Assembly (NCBI RefSeq): GCF_016921115.1
Contig: NZ_JAFFZS010000005.1
Span: forward strand, 186,001 to 250,000
Origin: Streptomyces actuosus
Lineage (GTDB): Bacteria > Actinomycetota > Actinomycetes > Streptomycetales > Streptomycetaceae
DNA: 64,000 nucleotides
Reading direction: 5' to 3'
Under the pieces are notes generated by a model. The model saw only the letters and a program-made list of their open reading frames with translations, searched no databases and was not told the DNA's origin. The number at the start of each line of letters is the position of its first letter. The stretch's first letter is position 1. The translations under genes were made by a program, and so were the position numbers. Shown here piece after piece: positions 20,650 to 31,550 of this stretch.

Positions 20650-21711
20650 ATGAGTGGATGGGACGGGTACGGCGGCCAGGGCTCCGGGACGTCCGGGTCC
20701 GGGGCGGAACACGGACCGAGCGAGGAGCAGGGCCGCGCACCGTGGCACCCGCGGGAACCCGCACCCCCGCCGTGGGCGTCCGCCGAGACGCAGACCGGCG
20801 GGGCGCCGCCCCCTCCGTGGCCGTACGCCGAGACCCGGTCGGCCGACGTGCCGCCCCCGTCGTGGCCGCCCCCCGTCCCGCCGGCCGGCGGTGCGCCGGG
20901 GCAGCCCCGACCCCCGGCGGCGTACGGCCCCGCCGGTGCCGCCCCCCGTCGGATGCGGGCGATGCTGCTGGGGCTCGTGATGACCGCCGTGGTCGGCGCG
21001 GGGGCGGGCGCCGGTGTCTGGTACCTGACCCGCGGCGACGCCCCCGGCACCATTGCCGCGCCCCCGGTGACCGCGTCGGCCGGCGCCACCGGGACCACGG
21101 CAGGGAGTGAGGGGACCGCCCCGGGGGCCGACCCGGGGGCCGGCCCCGGAACCGACGCCGGGACCGGTCCCGGGGCCGAGACCGAGGCCGGCGACCCCAC
21201 ACGGGAGACCCCGGGCGTCGACGGCCCGGACACGTCCGACGCGCCGCCCGCCGGATACCGCCGCGCCCTCGACCCGGTGGGATACGCCCTCGACGTGCCC
21301 GAGGGCTGGACGCGACGGCAGAAGCAGGGTGAGAAGGCGCCGGTGGTGTTCTACGACTCCCCGGGCGACGGCCGTCAGTTGCAGATCTTCGCCCTGTCGG
21401 AGCCGACCCCGGCGCAGTCGCTGGACCTCGCCGAGAACGACCCCGGGTACGGCTTCTCCCGGCAGCGGGGCTACCGGCCGCTGGAGCGGGCCACGGGCGA
21501 CACCTGGGCCGAACTCACCTACCGCTACGACGACGTCGACCTCGGTGCCCGGCACGTCGTCGACCACCGCTTCCAGGCCGTCGACGGCACCCTGTACGCC
21601 ATCCGCGCCAGCGGTCCGGAGAGCCTCGCCCCCGCCGAGGTGCGCGCCCCGCTCATCGCGGCCCTGAGGTCCTTCTGCCCGACGGGATCCGTCTGCGCGC
21701 CGCAGTCCTGA
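20650..21711 (+). CDS. Membrane-anchored protein with extracellular domain, unknown function
   Basis: 353 residues. A disordered cytoplasmic N-terminus rich in Pro/Trp (PPPPWPYAET) is followed by one transmembrane helix near residue 105 (MLLGLVMTAVVGAGAGAGVWYL). After a Gly/Thr/Ala-rich spacer comes a folded domain (YALDVPEGWTRR; VVFYDSPGDGRQLQIF; two cysteines at the end). The last part resembles the small alpha/beta domain seen after membrane anchors in many Streptomyces proteins of unknown role. A GGGGGG site lies before a GTGATG; ATG 20650 is preferred. I do not recognise a named family. Confidence 0.75.
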   Translation: MSGWDGYGGQGSGTSGSGAEHGPSEEQGRAPWHPREPAPPPWASAETQTGGAPPPPWPYAETRSADVPPPSWPPPVPPAGGAPGQPRPPAAYGPAGAAPRRMRAMLLGLVMTAVVGAGAGAGVWYLTRGDAPGTIAAPPVTASAGATGTTAGSEGTAPGADPGAGPGTDAGTGPGAETEAGDPTRETPGVDGPDTSDAPPAGYRRALDPVGYALDVPEGWTRRQKQGEKAPVVFYDSPGDGRQLQIFALSEPTPAQSLDLAENDPGYGFSRQRGYRPLERATGDTWAELTYRYDDVDLGARHVVDHRFQAVDGTLYAIRASGPESLAPAEVRAPLIAALRSFCPTGSVCAPQS

Positions 21712-22700
21712 GAGGGGGACCGGCGCCCTGTGCCGGACGGTTGTTCCGCGACTCCGGCCGGGGGCGCCGACGTCCACCGTGCGGTCGGCCGGCGGCGTTC
21801 CCGGCCGATCCGGCGCGGTGCGGGCCGTCAAGGCCGGGCGCGGCTCCTCACCCGCTCCGTCCGGGCGGCGCCCACCGGGAGGGGCCGGATGCCGAGGGCG
21901 ACGCCGCAAGCCCGCGCCCTCCTCGCGGTCCCTGGGGGACTCGACGGCCCCCGGTGCCGCCCAGGGGCGTCTCCCCGCCCCGGCGGGAATCCTGCCGCTG
22001 CCGGAGGCGGCCCGCCGTTGGAAGGGGGACCCGGGCCCACCGCGACGGTCCGCGGTCCGCGCGACCCTCGCCGCGGTCCGTGCGGTCCGTGCGGTCCGTG
22101 CGGTCCGTGCGGTCGGTGTGGTCCGTGCGGTTCATGTGGTCCGTGTCGTCCATGTCGTCCATGTCGTCCATGCGGTTCGTGCGGGCGGCAGGGCGCCCGG
22201 GGGTTCTCCGTCCCGCCTGCAGGGCGGGTGCCCGGGCGCCGTGCCCTGCTCGTCCGCCGCGGACGGTGGCGTACCCGGGGGAGAAAGGCCGCAAGGAGAG
22301 GTCCCGGAGCCGCGTCGATCGGCTCCGGGCCGGACCTGCGGACTCCGTCCGTGGTGCATCTCACCGAACCGGCGTACGTTTTGCCCTTTTTGTCTGCGCA
22401 TCGAGTGACGCTGCGCACTTTCGGCCACCGATCACGCATGCGATCGAGGGGGCGGGGCAGGTGAGTCTGGCCCCACTGAGGTGGCCTTTGTGACGTTCTG
22501 GTGATTTCGCCGATGCGCAGAGTCAATTGCGTACCTTTGTCCGGGTGTCCGGCAGGCACATGTCCGTATGTCCGGCCGAGCGAAAAAAAGTCGCCGCCGA
22601 TGACGCATGCGCCGCCGATTCCCGGGAAGGCGCTCCCGGCTCCGTGGGCACAGGTCTGTGACTCATGGGCACGGAACAGCAACGGAAGGCAATACCCAGC
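21712..22700. other. Long intergenic region before the betaine operon
   Basis: About 1 kb. It contains a 9-bp tandem repeat array (22074-22181). A more AT-rich leader (22370-22600) presumably carries the promoter of the betaine operon. I found no regulator gene and no riboswitch core that I recognise. Confidence 0.5.
22074..22181. repeat. Tandem array of 12 copies of a 9-bp unit
   Basis: The first four copies are exact CGGTCCGTG; later copies drift (TGGTCCGTG, TCGTCCATG three times, CGGTTCATG, CGGTTCGTG). The 9-base period keeps every frame open, which creates spurious long frames on both strands. It is slippage-prone simple-repeat DNA. Confidence 0.9.
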
Positions 22701-24221
22701 ATGGTGGGTTCAACGGAACATCAGGCGCGGCAGACCATCCACGTGGCAGGTCAGTGGCTGGCCGCCGCCTCCGGCGCCACGCGCGAGATCCTCGACCCCG
22801 CGGACGGTGAGACGTTCGCCGTGGTCGCCGAGGGCGGCGAGAAGGACGCCGATCTCGCGGTCGAGGCCGCCCGTCGCGCCTTCGACGAAGGCGACTGGCC
22901 GCGCACGCCCGTCGGCGAGCGCGCCGCGCTGCTCCGTCGCGTCGCCGACCTCCTGGTCCGCGACCGCGAGGAACTCGGTCTGCTGGAGAGCCGCGACGCG
23001 GGCAAGACCCTCGAAGAGGGCCGCGTCGACATCGACTGCGTCGCGGACGCCTTCCGCTACTTCGCCGACCTCGTGGCCGCCGAGGCCCCCGGCCGGGTCG
23101 TCGACGCCGGTTCCCCGGACGTCCACAGCGTCGTCGTGCACGAGCCGGTCGGCGTCTGCGCGCTGATCACGCCCTGGAACTACCCCCTGCTCCAGGCCAG
23201 CTGGAAGATCGCCCCGGCCCTGGCCGCCGGCAACACCTTCGTCATCAAGCCGAGCGAGATCACGCCCCTGACGACGGTCGCCCTCATCGGCCTGCTCGCC
23301 GAGGCCGGACTGCCCGCCGGTGTCGCCAACATCGTGACCGGCCCGGGCCATTCGGTGGGCGCCCGGCTCTCCGAGCACCCCGGCGTCGACCTGGTCTCCT
23401 TCACCGGAGGCCTGGTCAGCGGTGTCAAGGTCGCCCAGGCCGCCGCCCCGACCGTCAAGAAGGTCGCCCTCGAACTCGGCGGCAAGAACCCCAACGTCGT
23501 CTTCGCCGACGCCTGCGCGACGAAGGAAGGTTTCGACACCGCCGTCGACCAGGCCCTCAACGCCGCCTTCATCCACAGCGGCCAGGTCTGTTCCGCCGGC
23601 GGCCGGCTCATCGTCGAGGAGTCGGTCCGCGACCGCTTCGTCGCCGAGCTCGCCCGCCGCGCCGAGCGGATCCGGATCGGCCGCGGCACCGAGGACGGCG
23701 TCGAGGTCGGCCCGATGGTCTCCGAGCAGCAGCGGGCGAGGACCGAGGAGTACGTCGCCTCCGCGCTCGCCGAGGGCGCCGTCCTGCGCTGCGGCGGCAA
23801 GCGCCCGGAGCCCGCGCCCGAGCGGCCGGCGGGCGGCTGGTTCTACGAGCCGACCGTCCTCGACCACTGCCACCGCGAGATGAAGGCCGTCCGCGAGGAG
23901 ATCTTCGGGCCGGTTCTCACCGTCGAGACCTTCCGTACCGAGGACGAGGCCGTGGTCCTCGCCAACGACACCGAGTACGGCCTGGCCGGAGCCGTCTGGA
24001 CGGCCGACCCGGGCCGGGCCCGCCGGGTCGCCGGACGGCTGCGCCACGGCACCGTCTGGATCAACGACTTCCACCCCTACCTCCCGCAGGCGGAGTGGGG
24101 CGGCTTCGGCAAGAGCGGCACGGGCCGTGAACTCGGCCCCGCGGGGCTCGCCGAGTACCGCGAGGCCAAGCACGTCTACCAGAACCTCGCGCCGCAGCCG
24201 GTGCGGTGGTTCGCGGGCTGA
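22701..24221 (+). CDS. betB: Betaine aldehyde dehydrogenase family protein
   Basis: 506 residues. A cytoplasmic NAD(P)-dependent aldehyde dehydrogenase that should oxidise betaine aldehyde to glycine betaine. Features are TPWNYPLLQASWKIAPALAA, SFTGGLVSG, the catalytic glutamate in ALELGGKNPNVVF, the catalytic cysteine in HSGQVCSAGGR and EEIFGPVLTV. ATG 22701 with GGAAGG 11 bases upstream is preferred over ATG 22665, which lacks a ribosome site. It is first in an operon with choline oxidase and a betaine ABC importer, which supports the substrate. Confidence 0.9.
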   Translation: MVGSTEHQARQTIHVAGQWLAAASGATREILDPADGETFAVVAEGGEKDADLAVEAARRAFDEGDWPRTPVGERAALLRRVADLLVRDREELGLLESRDAGKTLEEGRVDIDCVADAFRYFADLVAAEAPGRVVDAGSPDVHSVVVHEPVGVCALITPWNYPLLQASWKIAPALAAGNTFVIKPSEITPLTTVALIGLLAEAGLPAGVANIVTGPGHSVGARLSEHPGVDLVSFTGGLVSGVKVAQAAAPTVKKVALELGGKNPNVVFADACATKEGFDTAVDQALNAAFIHSGQVCSAGGRLIVEESVRDRFVAELARRAERIRIGRGTEDGVEVGPMVSEQQRARTEEYVASALAEGAVLRCGGKRPEPAPERPAGGWFYEPTVLDHCHREMKAVREEIFGPVLTVETFRTEDEAVVLANDTEYGLAGAVWTADPGRARRVAGRLRHGTVWINDFHPYLPQAEWGGFGKSGTGRELGPAGLAEYREAKHVYQNLAPQPVRWFAG

Positions 24222-24272
24222 CACCTCAGCCGGAACCCACCGCCACCACACGTCCCCCTGGAGTACCACCAC

Positions 24273-25840
24273 ATGCAGCACAACCCACCGAACGAGCAGA
24301 ACGCACTGGAGTACGACTACGTCGTCGTGGGCGGCGGCACCGCCGGGTCCGTCATCGCCTCCCGGCTGACCGAGAACGCCGACGTCACCGTCGCCGTCAT
24401 CGAGGGCGGCCCCAGCGACATCGACCGCGAGGACGTGCTCACCCTGCGCCGCTGGACGGGCCTGCTCGGCGGTGACCTCGACTACGCGTACACGACCGTC
24501 GAGCAGCCCCACGGCAACTCCCACATCGTGCACAGCCGCGCCAAGGTGCTCGGTGGCTGCTCCTCGCACAACACCCTGATCGCCTTCAAGCCCCTGCCGT
24601 CCGACTGGGACGAGTGGGAGGCTGCGGGCGCCACCGGCTGGGGCGCCGTGCAGATGGAGGCCTACTACGCGCGGCTGCGCAACAACATCGTGCGCGTCGC
24701 CGACCAGGACCAGAACGCGATCGCCAAGGACTGGATCGAGGCGACGAAGACCGCCACCGGCGTCCCCGAGGTGGTCGGCTTCAACGACAAGCCCTTCCAC
24801 GAGGGCGTCGGCTTCCTGGACCTCGCCTACCACCCGGAGAACAACAAGCGCTCCTCCGCCTCCGTCGCCTACCTCCACCCGCACATGGAGGCCGGCGACC
24901 GCCCCAACCTCACGCTGATGCTGGAGACCTGGGCGTACAAGCTGGAGTTCGACGGCAAGCGCGCCACCGGCGTGCGGGCGCGCACCGCGGACGGCACCGA
25001 GCAGCTCGTCACCGCCCGCCGCGAGGTCGTCGTCTGCGCCGGTGCCGTCGACTCGCCGCGCCTGCTGATGCTCTCCGGCGTCGGCCCGCGCAAGGACCTC
25101 CAGGAACTGGGCATCCCGGTCGTGCACGACCTGCCGGGCGTCGGCGAGAACCTCCAGGACCACCCCGAGTCGGTGATCGTGTGGGAGACGAATCGGCCGC
25201 TGCCGGAGAACTCCGCCATGGACTCCGACGCCGCGCTGTTCGTGCGCCGGGACGGCGGGCAGGACCTGCCCGACCTGATGTTCCACTTCTACCAGATCCC
25301 GTTCACCGACAACCTCGAGCGCCTGGGCTACGAACGACCCGCGCACGGCGTGTCGATGACGCCGAACATCCCCAAGTCCCGCGCCCGCGGCCGGGTCCAC
25401 CTGACCAGCGCCGACCCGCAGGTCAAGCCCGCGCTGGACTTCCGCTACCTCACCGACGAGGACGGCTACGACGCGCAGACCCTCGTCGACGGGGTGAAGA
25501 TCGCCCGGGAGATCGCGAAGGCGGAGCCCTTCGCCGGCTGGCTGGAGCGGGAGGTCTTCCCCGGCCCCGACGTCACCGACGACGAACAGCTCAGTGAGCT
25601 GCTGCGCAAGGCGCACCACACCGTGTACCACCCGTCGGGCACTTGCCGGATGGGCGCCGCCGACGACGAACTCGCCGTCGTGGACCCGGAGTTGAAGGTC
25701 CGAGGGCTGGAGGGCATCCGCGTCGTCGACGCGTCCGTGTTCCCCACCCTGCCCGCGGTGAATCCGATGATCGGCGTACTCATGGTCGGCGAGAAGGCAG
25801 CCGAACTGCTGGCCGACACCAGCGAAGGGAACCAGGCCTG

Positions 25841-25841
<1 letters not shown>
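24273..25841 (+). CDS. Choline oxidase-like GMC flavoprotein
   Basis: 522 residues. The dinucleotide fold [19 protein letters not shown] begins near residue 14. [13 protein letters not shown] places a histidine at residue 99, the position that carries covalent FAD in Arthrobacter choline oxidase (His99). The catalytic His and Asn are at 453 (YHPSG) and 497 (NPMIG), 44 residues apart, as are His466 and Asn510 in that enzyme. This points to an oxygen-using choline oxidase that makes betaine aldehyde and betaine, not an E. coli BetA-type dehydrogenase. Its stop overlaps the next ATG by one base. Confidence 0.88.
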
Positions 25842-26949
<1,108 letters not shown>

Positions 26950-26950
<1 letters not shown>

Positions 26951-27003
26951 TGCGCACCCACCCGCAGCACACCGACCGCCATACCCGGGGGTGGACCGCA
27001 TGA
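26950..27003 (+). CDS. 17-codon ORF linking ATPase and permease genes by stop-start overlaps
   Basis: The ATG shares one base with the ATPase stop (TGATG), and the ORF's own TGA overlaps the permease ATG (ATGA at 27000). The peptide is MRTHPQHTDRHTRGWTA. The exact fit at both ends suggests a coupling device that carries ribosomes from ATPase to permease across what would otherwise be a 49-base gap. It may equally be chance. Whether the peptide has a role is unknown. Confidence 0.35.
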
Positions 27004-29018
27004 GTGCCGTCACCACCCCCGCCCCGCCGCCGACGCCGGTCGAACCGGCCGAGGAAACCACCGCGACCGTGCGCAGGTCCCCGCTGACCCACCCGGTGCT
27101 GCGCCGGCTGCTGCCGCTGCTGGTCGCCGCGGCCGTGCTGGTGCCGCTCGCCGCCCTGCTCTGGGGCAGCGGACACTGGCCCGACGCGCTCACCGTCGAC
27201 GTCAAGACGCCGCTCGACGACGCCTACACCTGGGTCGTGCACAACCGGGACACCAACCCGGTCTTCCTGTACTTCCTGCTGCACCTGAGCAACTGGGCCG
27301 ACAGCTCGGTCACCTGGATGACCGACCTGCTGGAGACCGCCGGCTGGTCCCCGGTCATCGTCGTCGCCGTCCTGCTGTCCTGGCGCATCGGCGGCCTGAG
27401 GGACCGGCGCGGGCTGAAGCTCGCCGGGATCACCTTCGTCGCCTTCGCCGCGTGCGGCCTGCTCGGCATGTGGCAAGCCACCATGGAGACCCTGGCCCTG
27501 ATGTCGGTCGCGGTCGCCGTCTCCGCCGTCATCGGCGCGCTGCTCGGGCTGGGCGCCGGACTGTCGGACCGCTTCGAGCGGATCCTGCGGCCGGTCCTGG
27601 ACACCATGCAGATCATGCCGGCGTTCGCCTACCTGCTGCCGCTGGTGCTGCTGTTCGACATCGGCGTGCCGTCCGCGCTGATCGCGACGATCATCTACGC
27701 CGCCCCGCCGATGGCCCGGCTCACCTCGCTCGGCCTGCGCGGCGCCGACACCGGCGTGATGGAGGCGGCCGAGTCGCTGGGCACCAGCCCGACGCAGCGG
27801 CTGCTGACCGCGCGGCTGCCGCTGGCCCGCAAGGAGATCCTCCTCGGCCTGAACCAGACGATCATGATGGCGCTGTCCATGGTCACCATCGCGTCGGTGA
27901 TCGGCGCCGGCGGCCTCGGTGAAGAGGTCTTCCGCGCGCTGTCCACCGTCGACGTCGGCTCGGCGCTCGCCGCGGGCATCCCGATCGTGCTGCTGGCCGT
28001 GTGGCTGGACCGCATCACCGCCGTCGCCGGTGAGCGCCTGGGCGGCGGCTCCGCCCCGGCCGGCTCCTCCTGGCTGCACGGCTCGCGGGCCTGGGCCGTG
28101 GTGGTCGGCACCGGCGCCGTCCTGGGCGCGGCCGGATGGACGACGCTGATCGCCGAGTGGCCCGAGGCGTGGGCCGTGGACATCGCACGGCCCGTGAACC
28201 AGGCCGTGGGGTGGTTCACCGACCACCTCGCCGAGGGCGTGCCCGTCGTGGGCGGCACCCGTACCTGGGCGGCGAACTTCACCACCTGGGTGCTCGACCC
28301 GATCCGCGACACCCTGACGGCGACCCCGTGGTGGCTGCTGGTGCTGCTGGCCGCCGGTGTCGCCCTGCTCGCGGGCGGCTGGGGCGCGATGTGCACGGCC
28401 GCCGCCGCGATGGCCGGCGTCGGTGTCATCGGCGTGTGGAGCCACTCGCTGGACACGCTCTCGCAGGCGATCGCCGGCGTCGTGGTCACACTCGTGCTCG
28501 GCTTCGCCATCGGTGTGGTCGCGGCGCGGGTGCCGCTGCTGGAGCGCATGCTGCGCCCCCTGCTGGACACCATGCAGACCCTGCCGCAGTTCATCTACCT
28601 GATCCCGGTGGTGGCCCTGTTCAACGTGGGCCGTGCCGCCGCCGTCGCCGCGGCCGTGCTGTACGCGCTGCCCGCCGTCGTCCGGATCACCACGCAGGGC
28701 CTGCGCCAGGTCGACGGCGCCACGCTGGAGGCAGCCCGTTCCATGGGCGCCAGCACCTTCCAGCAGATCCGCCAGGTGCAGGTGCCGCTGGCCCGGCCCT
28801 CGCTGATGCTCGCGCTCAACCAGGGCGTCGTGCTGGTGCTGGCCATGGTCATCGTCGGCGGCTTCGTCGGCTCCGGCGCCCTCGGCTACGACGTCGTCAA
28901 GGGCCTGCAGAAGAGCCAGCTCGGCCTCGGTCTGACCGCCGGTGTGGCGATCGTGCTGCTCGGCCTGGTCCTGGACCGCACCACCCAGCGTTCGGGCAGG
29001 CGCACCACCGGCCGCTAG
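27000..29018 (+). CDS. Glycine betaine ABC transporter permease, two permease domains fused
   Basis: 672 residues containing two complete ProW-like permease units. The first spans about residues 30-340 and has the EAA loop EAAESLGTSPTQRLLTARLP. The second spans about 360-660 and has EAARSMGASTFQQIRQVQVP. Each loop is followed by the same NQ-rich helix (LLGLNQTIMMALSM; MLALNQGVVLVLAM). Most importers of this type use two copies of a single permease; here a tandem duplication makes one chain. ATG 27000 has a GGGGG run upstream; GTG 26991 is an alternative. Confidence 0.92.
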   Translation: MSAVTTPAPPPTPVEPAEETTATVRRSPLTHPVLRRLLPLLVAAAVLVPLAALLWGSGHWPDALTVDVKTPLDDAYTWVVHNRDTNPVFLYFLLHLSNWADSSVTWMTDLLETAGWSPVIVVAVLLSWRIGGLRDRRGLKLAGITFVAFAACGLLGMWQATMETLALMSVAVAVSAVIGALLGLGAGLSDRFERILRPVLDTMQIMPAFAYLLPLVLLFDIGVPSALIATIIYAAPPMARLTSLGLRGADTGVMEAAESLGTSPTQRLLTARLPLARKEILLGLNQTIMMALSMVTIASVIGAGGLGEEVFRALSTVDVGSALAAGIPIVLLAVWLDRITAVAGERLGGGSAPAGSSWLHGSRAWAVVVGTGAVLGAAGWTTLIAEWPEAWAVDIARPVNQAVGWFTDHLAEGVPVVGGTRTWAANFTTWVLDPIRDTLTATPWWLLVLLAAGVALLAGGWGAMCTAAAAMAGVGVIGVWSHSLDTLSQAIAGVVVTLVLGFAIGVVAARVPLLERMLRPLLDTMQTLPQFIYLIPVVALFNVGRAAAVAAAVLYALPAVVRITTQGLRQVDGATLEAARSMGASTFQQIRQVQVPLARPSLMLALNQGVVLVLAMVIVGGFVGSGALGYDVVKGLQKSQLGLGLTAGVAIVLLGLVLDRTTQRSGRRTTGR

Positions 29019-29103
29019 CCGGCGCCCGCCCGCCCCCCGAAACCCCGAAGAAAGCAGCTCAGCAGGACCCCACCTGCCCGTCGGAAAGTAGAGAAACACT
29101 CAC

Positions 29104-30069
29104 ATGATGAACAGAAAGAACCTTCTGCGCGCCGCCACCGCGACCGCCCTCGTCCTCGGTGTCACCACGGTGAGCGCCTGCAGCGCCGCCAAGACCTCCG
29201 GCTCCTCCGGCAGCGGCGGCTCCGGCTCGGTGACCATCGCCGTGCCGTCCTGGGTCGGCGCCGAGGCCAACGCGGCCGTCGCCAAGTACATCCTGGAGAA
29301 CGAGCTCGACACCAAGGTCGAGCTGACCCAGCTCGACGAGTCGGTCGCCTTCGACGCGCTCAACAGCGGCAAGGCCGACGCGATCCTGGAGGACTGGGGC
29401 GGCGCGCCGAAGAAGGTCAAGCTGTACGTCGACGACAAGAAGTCCGTCGTCAAGGGCGGCGACCTCGGCGTCACCGGTCACATCGGCTGGTTCATACCGA
29501 AGTACCTCGCCGAGCAGCACCCGGACATCACCGACGCCAAGAACCTCAACAAGTACGCGAGCCTGTTCAAGACCGCGGAGAGCGGCGACAAGGGCCAGCT
29601 GCTGGAGGGCTCGCCGTCGTACACCACCAACGACGACGCCCTCATCAAGAACCTGAAGCTGGACCTCAAGACGGTCTACGCCGGTTCCGAGGCCGCGCAG
29701 ATCACCCAGATCCGCGAGGACTACAAGGCCAAGAAGCCGTTCATCAGCTACTGGTGGACGCCGCAGTGGCTCAACTCGCAGATCGACCTGGTGGAGGTGA
29801 AGCTGCCGGAGTACACCGACGGCTGCGACGCCGACGCCGCCAAGGTGGCCTGTGGCTACGCCAAGACCCCGCTGCAGAAGTACCTGGGCGCGGACTTCGC
29901 CAAGAACAACGAGAAGGCCGCGGAGTTCCTCAAGAACTTCAACTGGACCAACGAGCAGCAGAACGAGGTCGCGGCGCTGATCGCGGACAAGAAGCTGAGC
30001 TCCGAGAAGGCCGCCGAGCAGTGGGTCAAGGCCAACCCGGACGTCTGGAAGGCCTGGCTGCCGAAGTAG
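29104..30069 (+). CDS. Glycine betaine-binding lipoprotein (ProX/OpuAC type)
   Basis: 321 residues. A lipoprotein signal ends in the lipobox TTVSAC with Cys26 as lipid attachment site, then a Ser/Gly linker. The mature part is an OpuAC-type solute-binding protein: VTIAVPSWVGAEANAAV, ILEDWGGAPKK and the aromatic-rich SYWWTPQWLN segment that could cage the trimethylammonium group. It works on the outer membrane face with the fused permease and ATPase. It is the last gene of the betaine operon; a strong hairpin lies at 30181-30212. Confidence 0.92.
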   Translation: MMNRKNLLRAATATALVLGVTTVSACSAAKTSGSSGSGGSGSVTIAVPSWVGAEANAAVAKYILENELDTKVELTQLDESVAFDALNSGKADAILEDWGGAPKKVKLYVDDKKSVVKGGDLGVTGHIGWFIPKYLAEQHPDITDAKNLNKYASLFKTAESGDKGQLLEGSPSYTTNDDALIKNLKLDLKTVYAGSEAAQITQIREDYKAKKPFISYWWTPQWLNSQIDLVEVKLPEYTDGCDADAAKVACGYAKTPLQKYLGADFAKNNEKAAEFLKNFNWTNEQQNEVAALIADKKLSSEKAAEQWVKANPDVWKAWLPK

Positions 30070-30180
30070 CAGCCGGCGGGAACGCCGCGAGCGGCCCCCG
30101 ATCCCGGAGGCTCCGGCCCCGACGATGCGACGGGCTCGCCCGCGGTGTTCCCGCTTCCCCGCCCGGCCCGGGCGACCCCT

Positions 30181-30212
30181 GCCCGGGACCGGGCGTTCCC
30201 CCGGTCCCGGGC
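30181..30212. terminator. Convergent terminator hairpin
   Basis: GCCCGGGACCGGG (30181-30193) pairs with CCCGGTCCCGGGC (30200-30212) around six bases. It lies between the convergent betaine-binding protein gene and the lyase gene at 30217. Confidence 0.85.
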
Positions 30213-30216
30213 GTTC

Positions 30217-30939
30217 TCATCCCCGGATCCGGGCGGCGGCCTGCCGCACCGCGTCCGACGCGGCGTGCAGCAGGCCCGGCCCGAAGGTGACCCGCGTGGC
30301 CCCTGCCTCGCCCAGTTCGGCGGGGGAGGGGCCCTCGCCGTACCGGGCGAGGGCGTTGACCGGGCCCTCGATCCCGGCCCGCAGCAGCGGCAGCACGCCC
30401 GCCGGGGCGAGGATCGGGTAGACGCAGTCGGCGCCCGCCGCGACGTACAGGGCGGCCCGCCCGACGGCCTGGTCCGGGTCGTCGGCCCCGTGCAGGAACG
30501 TGTCGATGCGGGCGTTGACGAACAGCCGGTCACCGGCCGCCGCCCGCACCTCGGCGAGCCACTCGGCGTGCCGCCGGGGGTCCTTGAGGACACCGCCCTC
30601 GGAGTCCTCCAGATTGCAGCCCACCGCACCGGTCTCCAGCAGCCGCTCCACCAGCTCCTTCGGCGCGAGCCCGTACCCGCCCTCCAGGTCCGCGGACACC
30701 GGCACGTCCACGGACCGTGCGATCCGGGCCACGGCAGCGAACATCTCGTCCGCCGGGGTCCGCCCGTCCTCGTACCCGAGGGCGGCGGCGACCCCGGCGC
30801 TGGGCGTGGCCAGGGCCGGGAAGCCGGCCGCCGCGAAGACCCGGGCGGAGGCGGCGTCCCAGGGACCGGGAAGTACCAGCGGGTCCCCCGGGAGCCGGCC
30901 GCGGTGCAGGGCCCGGAACGTCTCGATCCGCGTCGTCAT
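30217..30939 (-). CDS. Isocitrate lyase/PEP mutase family protein
   Basis: 240 residues. A TIM-barrel enzyme of the isocitrate lyase/phosphoenolpyruvate mutase superfamily. LVLPGPWDAASARVFAAAGFPALATPS, the metal-binding DLEGGYG and the GCNLEDS segment are visible, together with FVNARIDTFLHG. The KKCGH motif of true isocitrate lyase is absent, so a C-C or C-P lyase on a small oxo-acid such as 2-methylisocitrate or oxaloacetate is more likely. The exact substrate cannot be told. The gene lies 35 bases after an AhpD-like gene in the same direction. Confidence 0.85.
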   Translation of the reverse strand: MTTRIETFRALHRGRLPGDPLVLPGPWDAASARVFAAAGFPALATPSAGVAAALGYEDGRTPADEMFAAVARIARSVDVPVSADLEGGYGLAPKELVERLLETGAVGCNLEDSEGGVLKDPRRHAEWLAEVRAAAGDRLFVNARIDTFLHGADDPDQAVGRAALYVAAGADCVYPILAPAGVLPLLRAGIEGPVNALARYGEGPSPAELGEAGATRVTFGPGLLHAASDAVRQAAARIRG

Positions 30940-30973
30940 GCGCCGCCCCCCGCGGTGACCGGGCGTCCCGCCG

Positions 30974-31516
30974 TCACGCGTACTGGCCCGGCCGGTAGTG
31001 CCCGGGGGTCATCCGGCACGTCACCGCGAACCGGTTCCAGGCGTTGATCACCGTGATCGCGGCGATCAGCCGGGCCAGCTCCGCCTCCTCGAAGTGCGCG
31101 GCGGCGCGTGCGTACACCTCGTCGGGCACGGAGCCGTCGGTCACCACCGTGACGGCCTCCGTCAGTTCCAGGGCGGCGAGCTCCTTGACGGTGTAGAAGT
31201 GCCGGGACTCCTCCCAGGCGCTGAGCTGCACGATCCGCTCGACGCTCTCGCCGGCCGCCAGCGCGTCCTTGGTGTGCATGTCGAGACAGAAGGCGCAGCG
31301 GTTGAGCTGCGAGGCACGGATCTTCACCAGCTCGTGCAGCTTGGGGTCCAGGCCCTGCCGGGCGGCGCCGTCCAGGCGGACCATCGCCTTGTAGACCTCC
31401 GGGACGTGCTCGGCCCAGTTCAGGCGGGGGGCGGTCTCGGGGGCGCAGGCGTCGGCCGACGCCCCTGCGGTCTGTCCGGTCTGTCCGGTCTGATCGGTCT
31501 GTGTCGTCGTGGTCAT
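30974..31516 (-). CDS. Carboxymuconolactone decarboxylase/AhpD family protein
   Basis: 180 residues. The AhpD-like fold carries the redox motif CAFCLDMHTKDA near residue 80 (Cys-x-x-Cys-x-x-x-His), as in peroxidase-type alkylhydroperoxidases. Other family features are ELVKIRASQLNR before it and NAWNRFAVT near the end. It probably reduces peroxides using thiols. The ATG at 31514-31516 lacks a clear ribosome site, so the mRNA may be leaderless. It diverges from a MocR regulator across 47 bases, and regulation by that protein is likely. Confidence 0.88.
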   Translation of the reverse strand: MTTTTQTDQTGQTGQTAGASADACAPETAPRLNWAEHVPEVYKAMVRLDGAARQGLDPKLHELVKIRASQLNRCAFCLDMHTKDALAAGESVERIVQLSAWEESRHFYTVKELAALELTEAVTVVTDGSVPDEVYARAAAHFEEAELARLIAAITVINAWNRFAVTCRMTPGHYRPGQYA

Positions 31517-31550
31517 GTCGTCGAGCCTAGGAGGGAAGAAGCCCAGGAGT

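Noticed and set aside
22074..22181. CRISPR array
   Set aside because: The units are nine bases with no spacers.
21848..22294. Minus-strand protein with repeated MDD/TDR residues
   Set aside because: It is only a translation of the 9-bp tandem array, without start signal or coding bias.
22710..25631. A 973-residue open frame opposite the betaine genes
   Set aside because: It is a mirror of betB and choline oxidase, rich in Val/Gly/Asp/Leu, with no motif.
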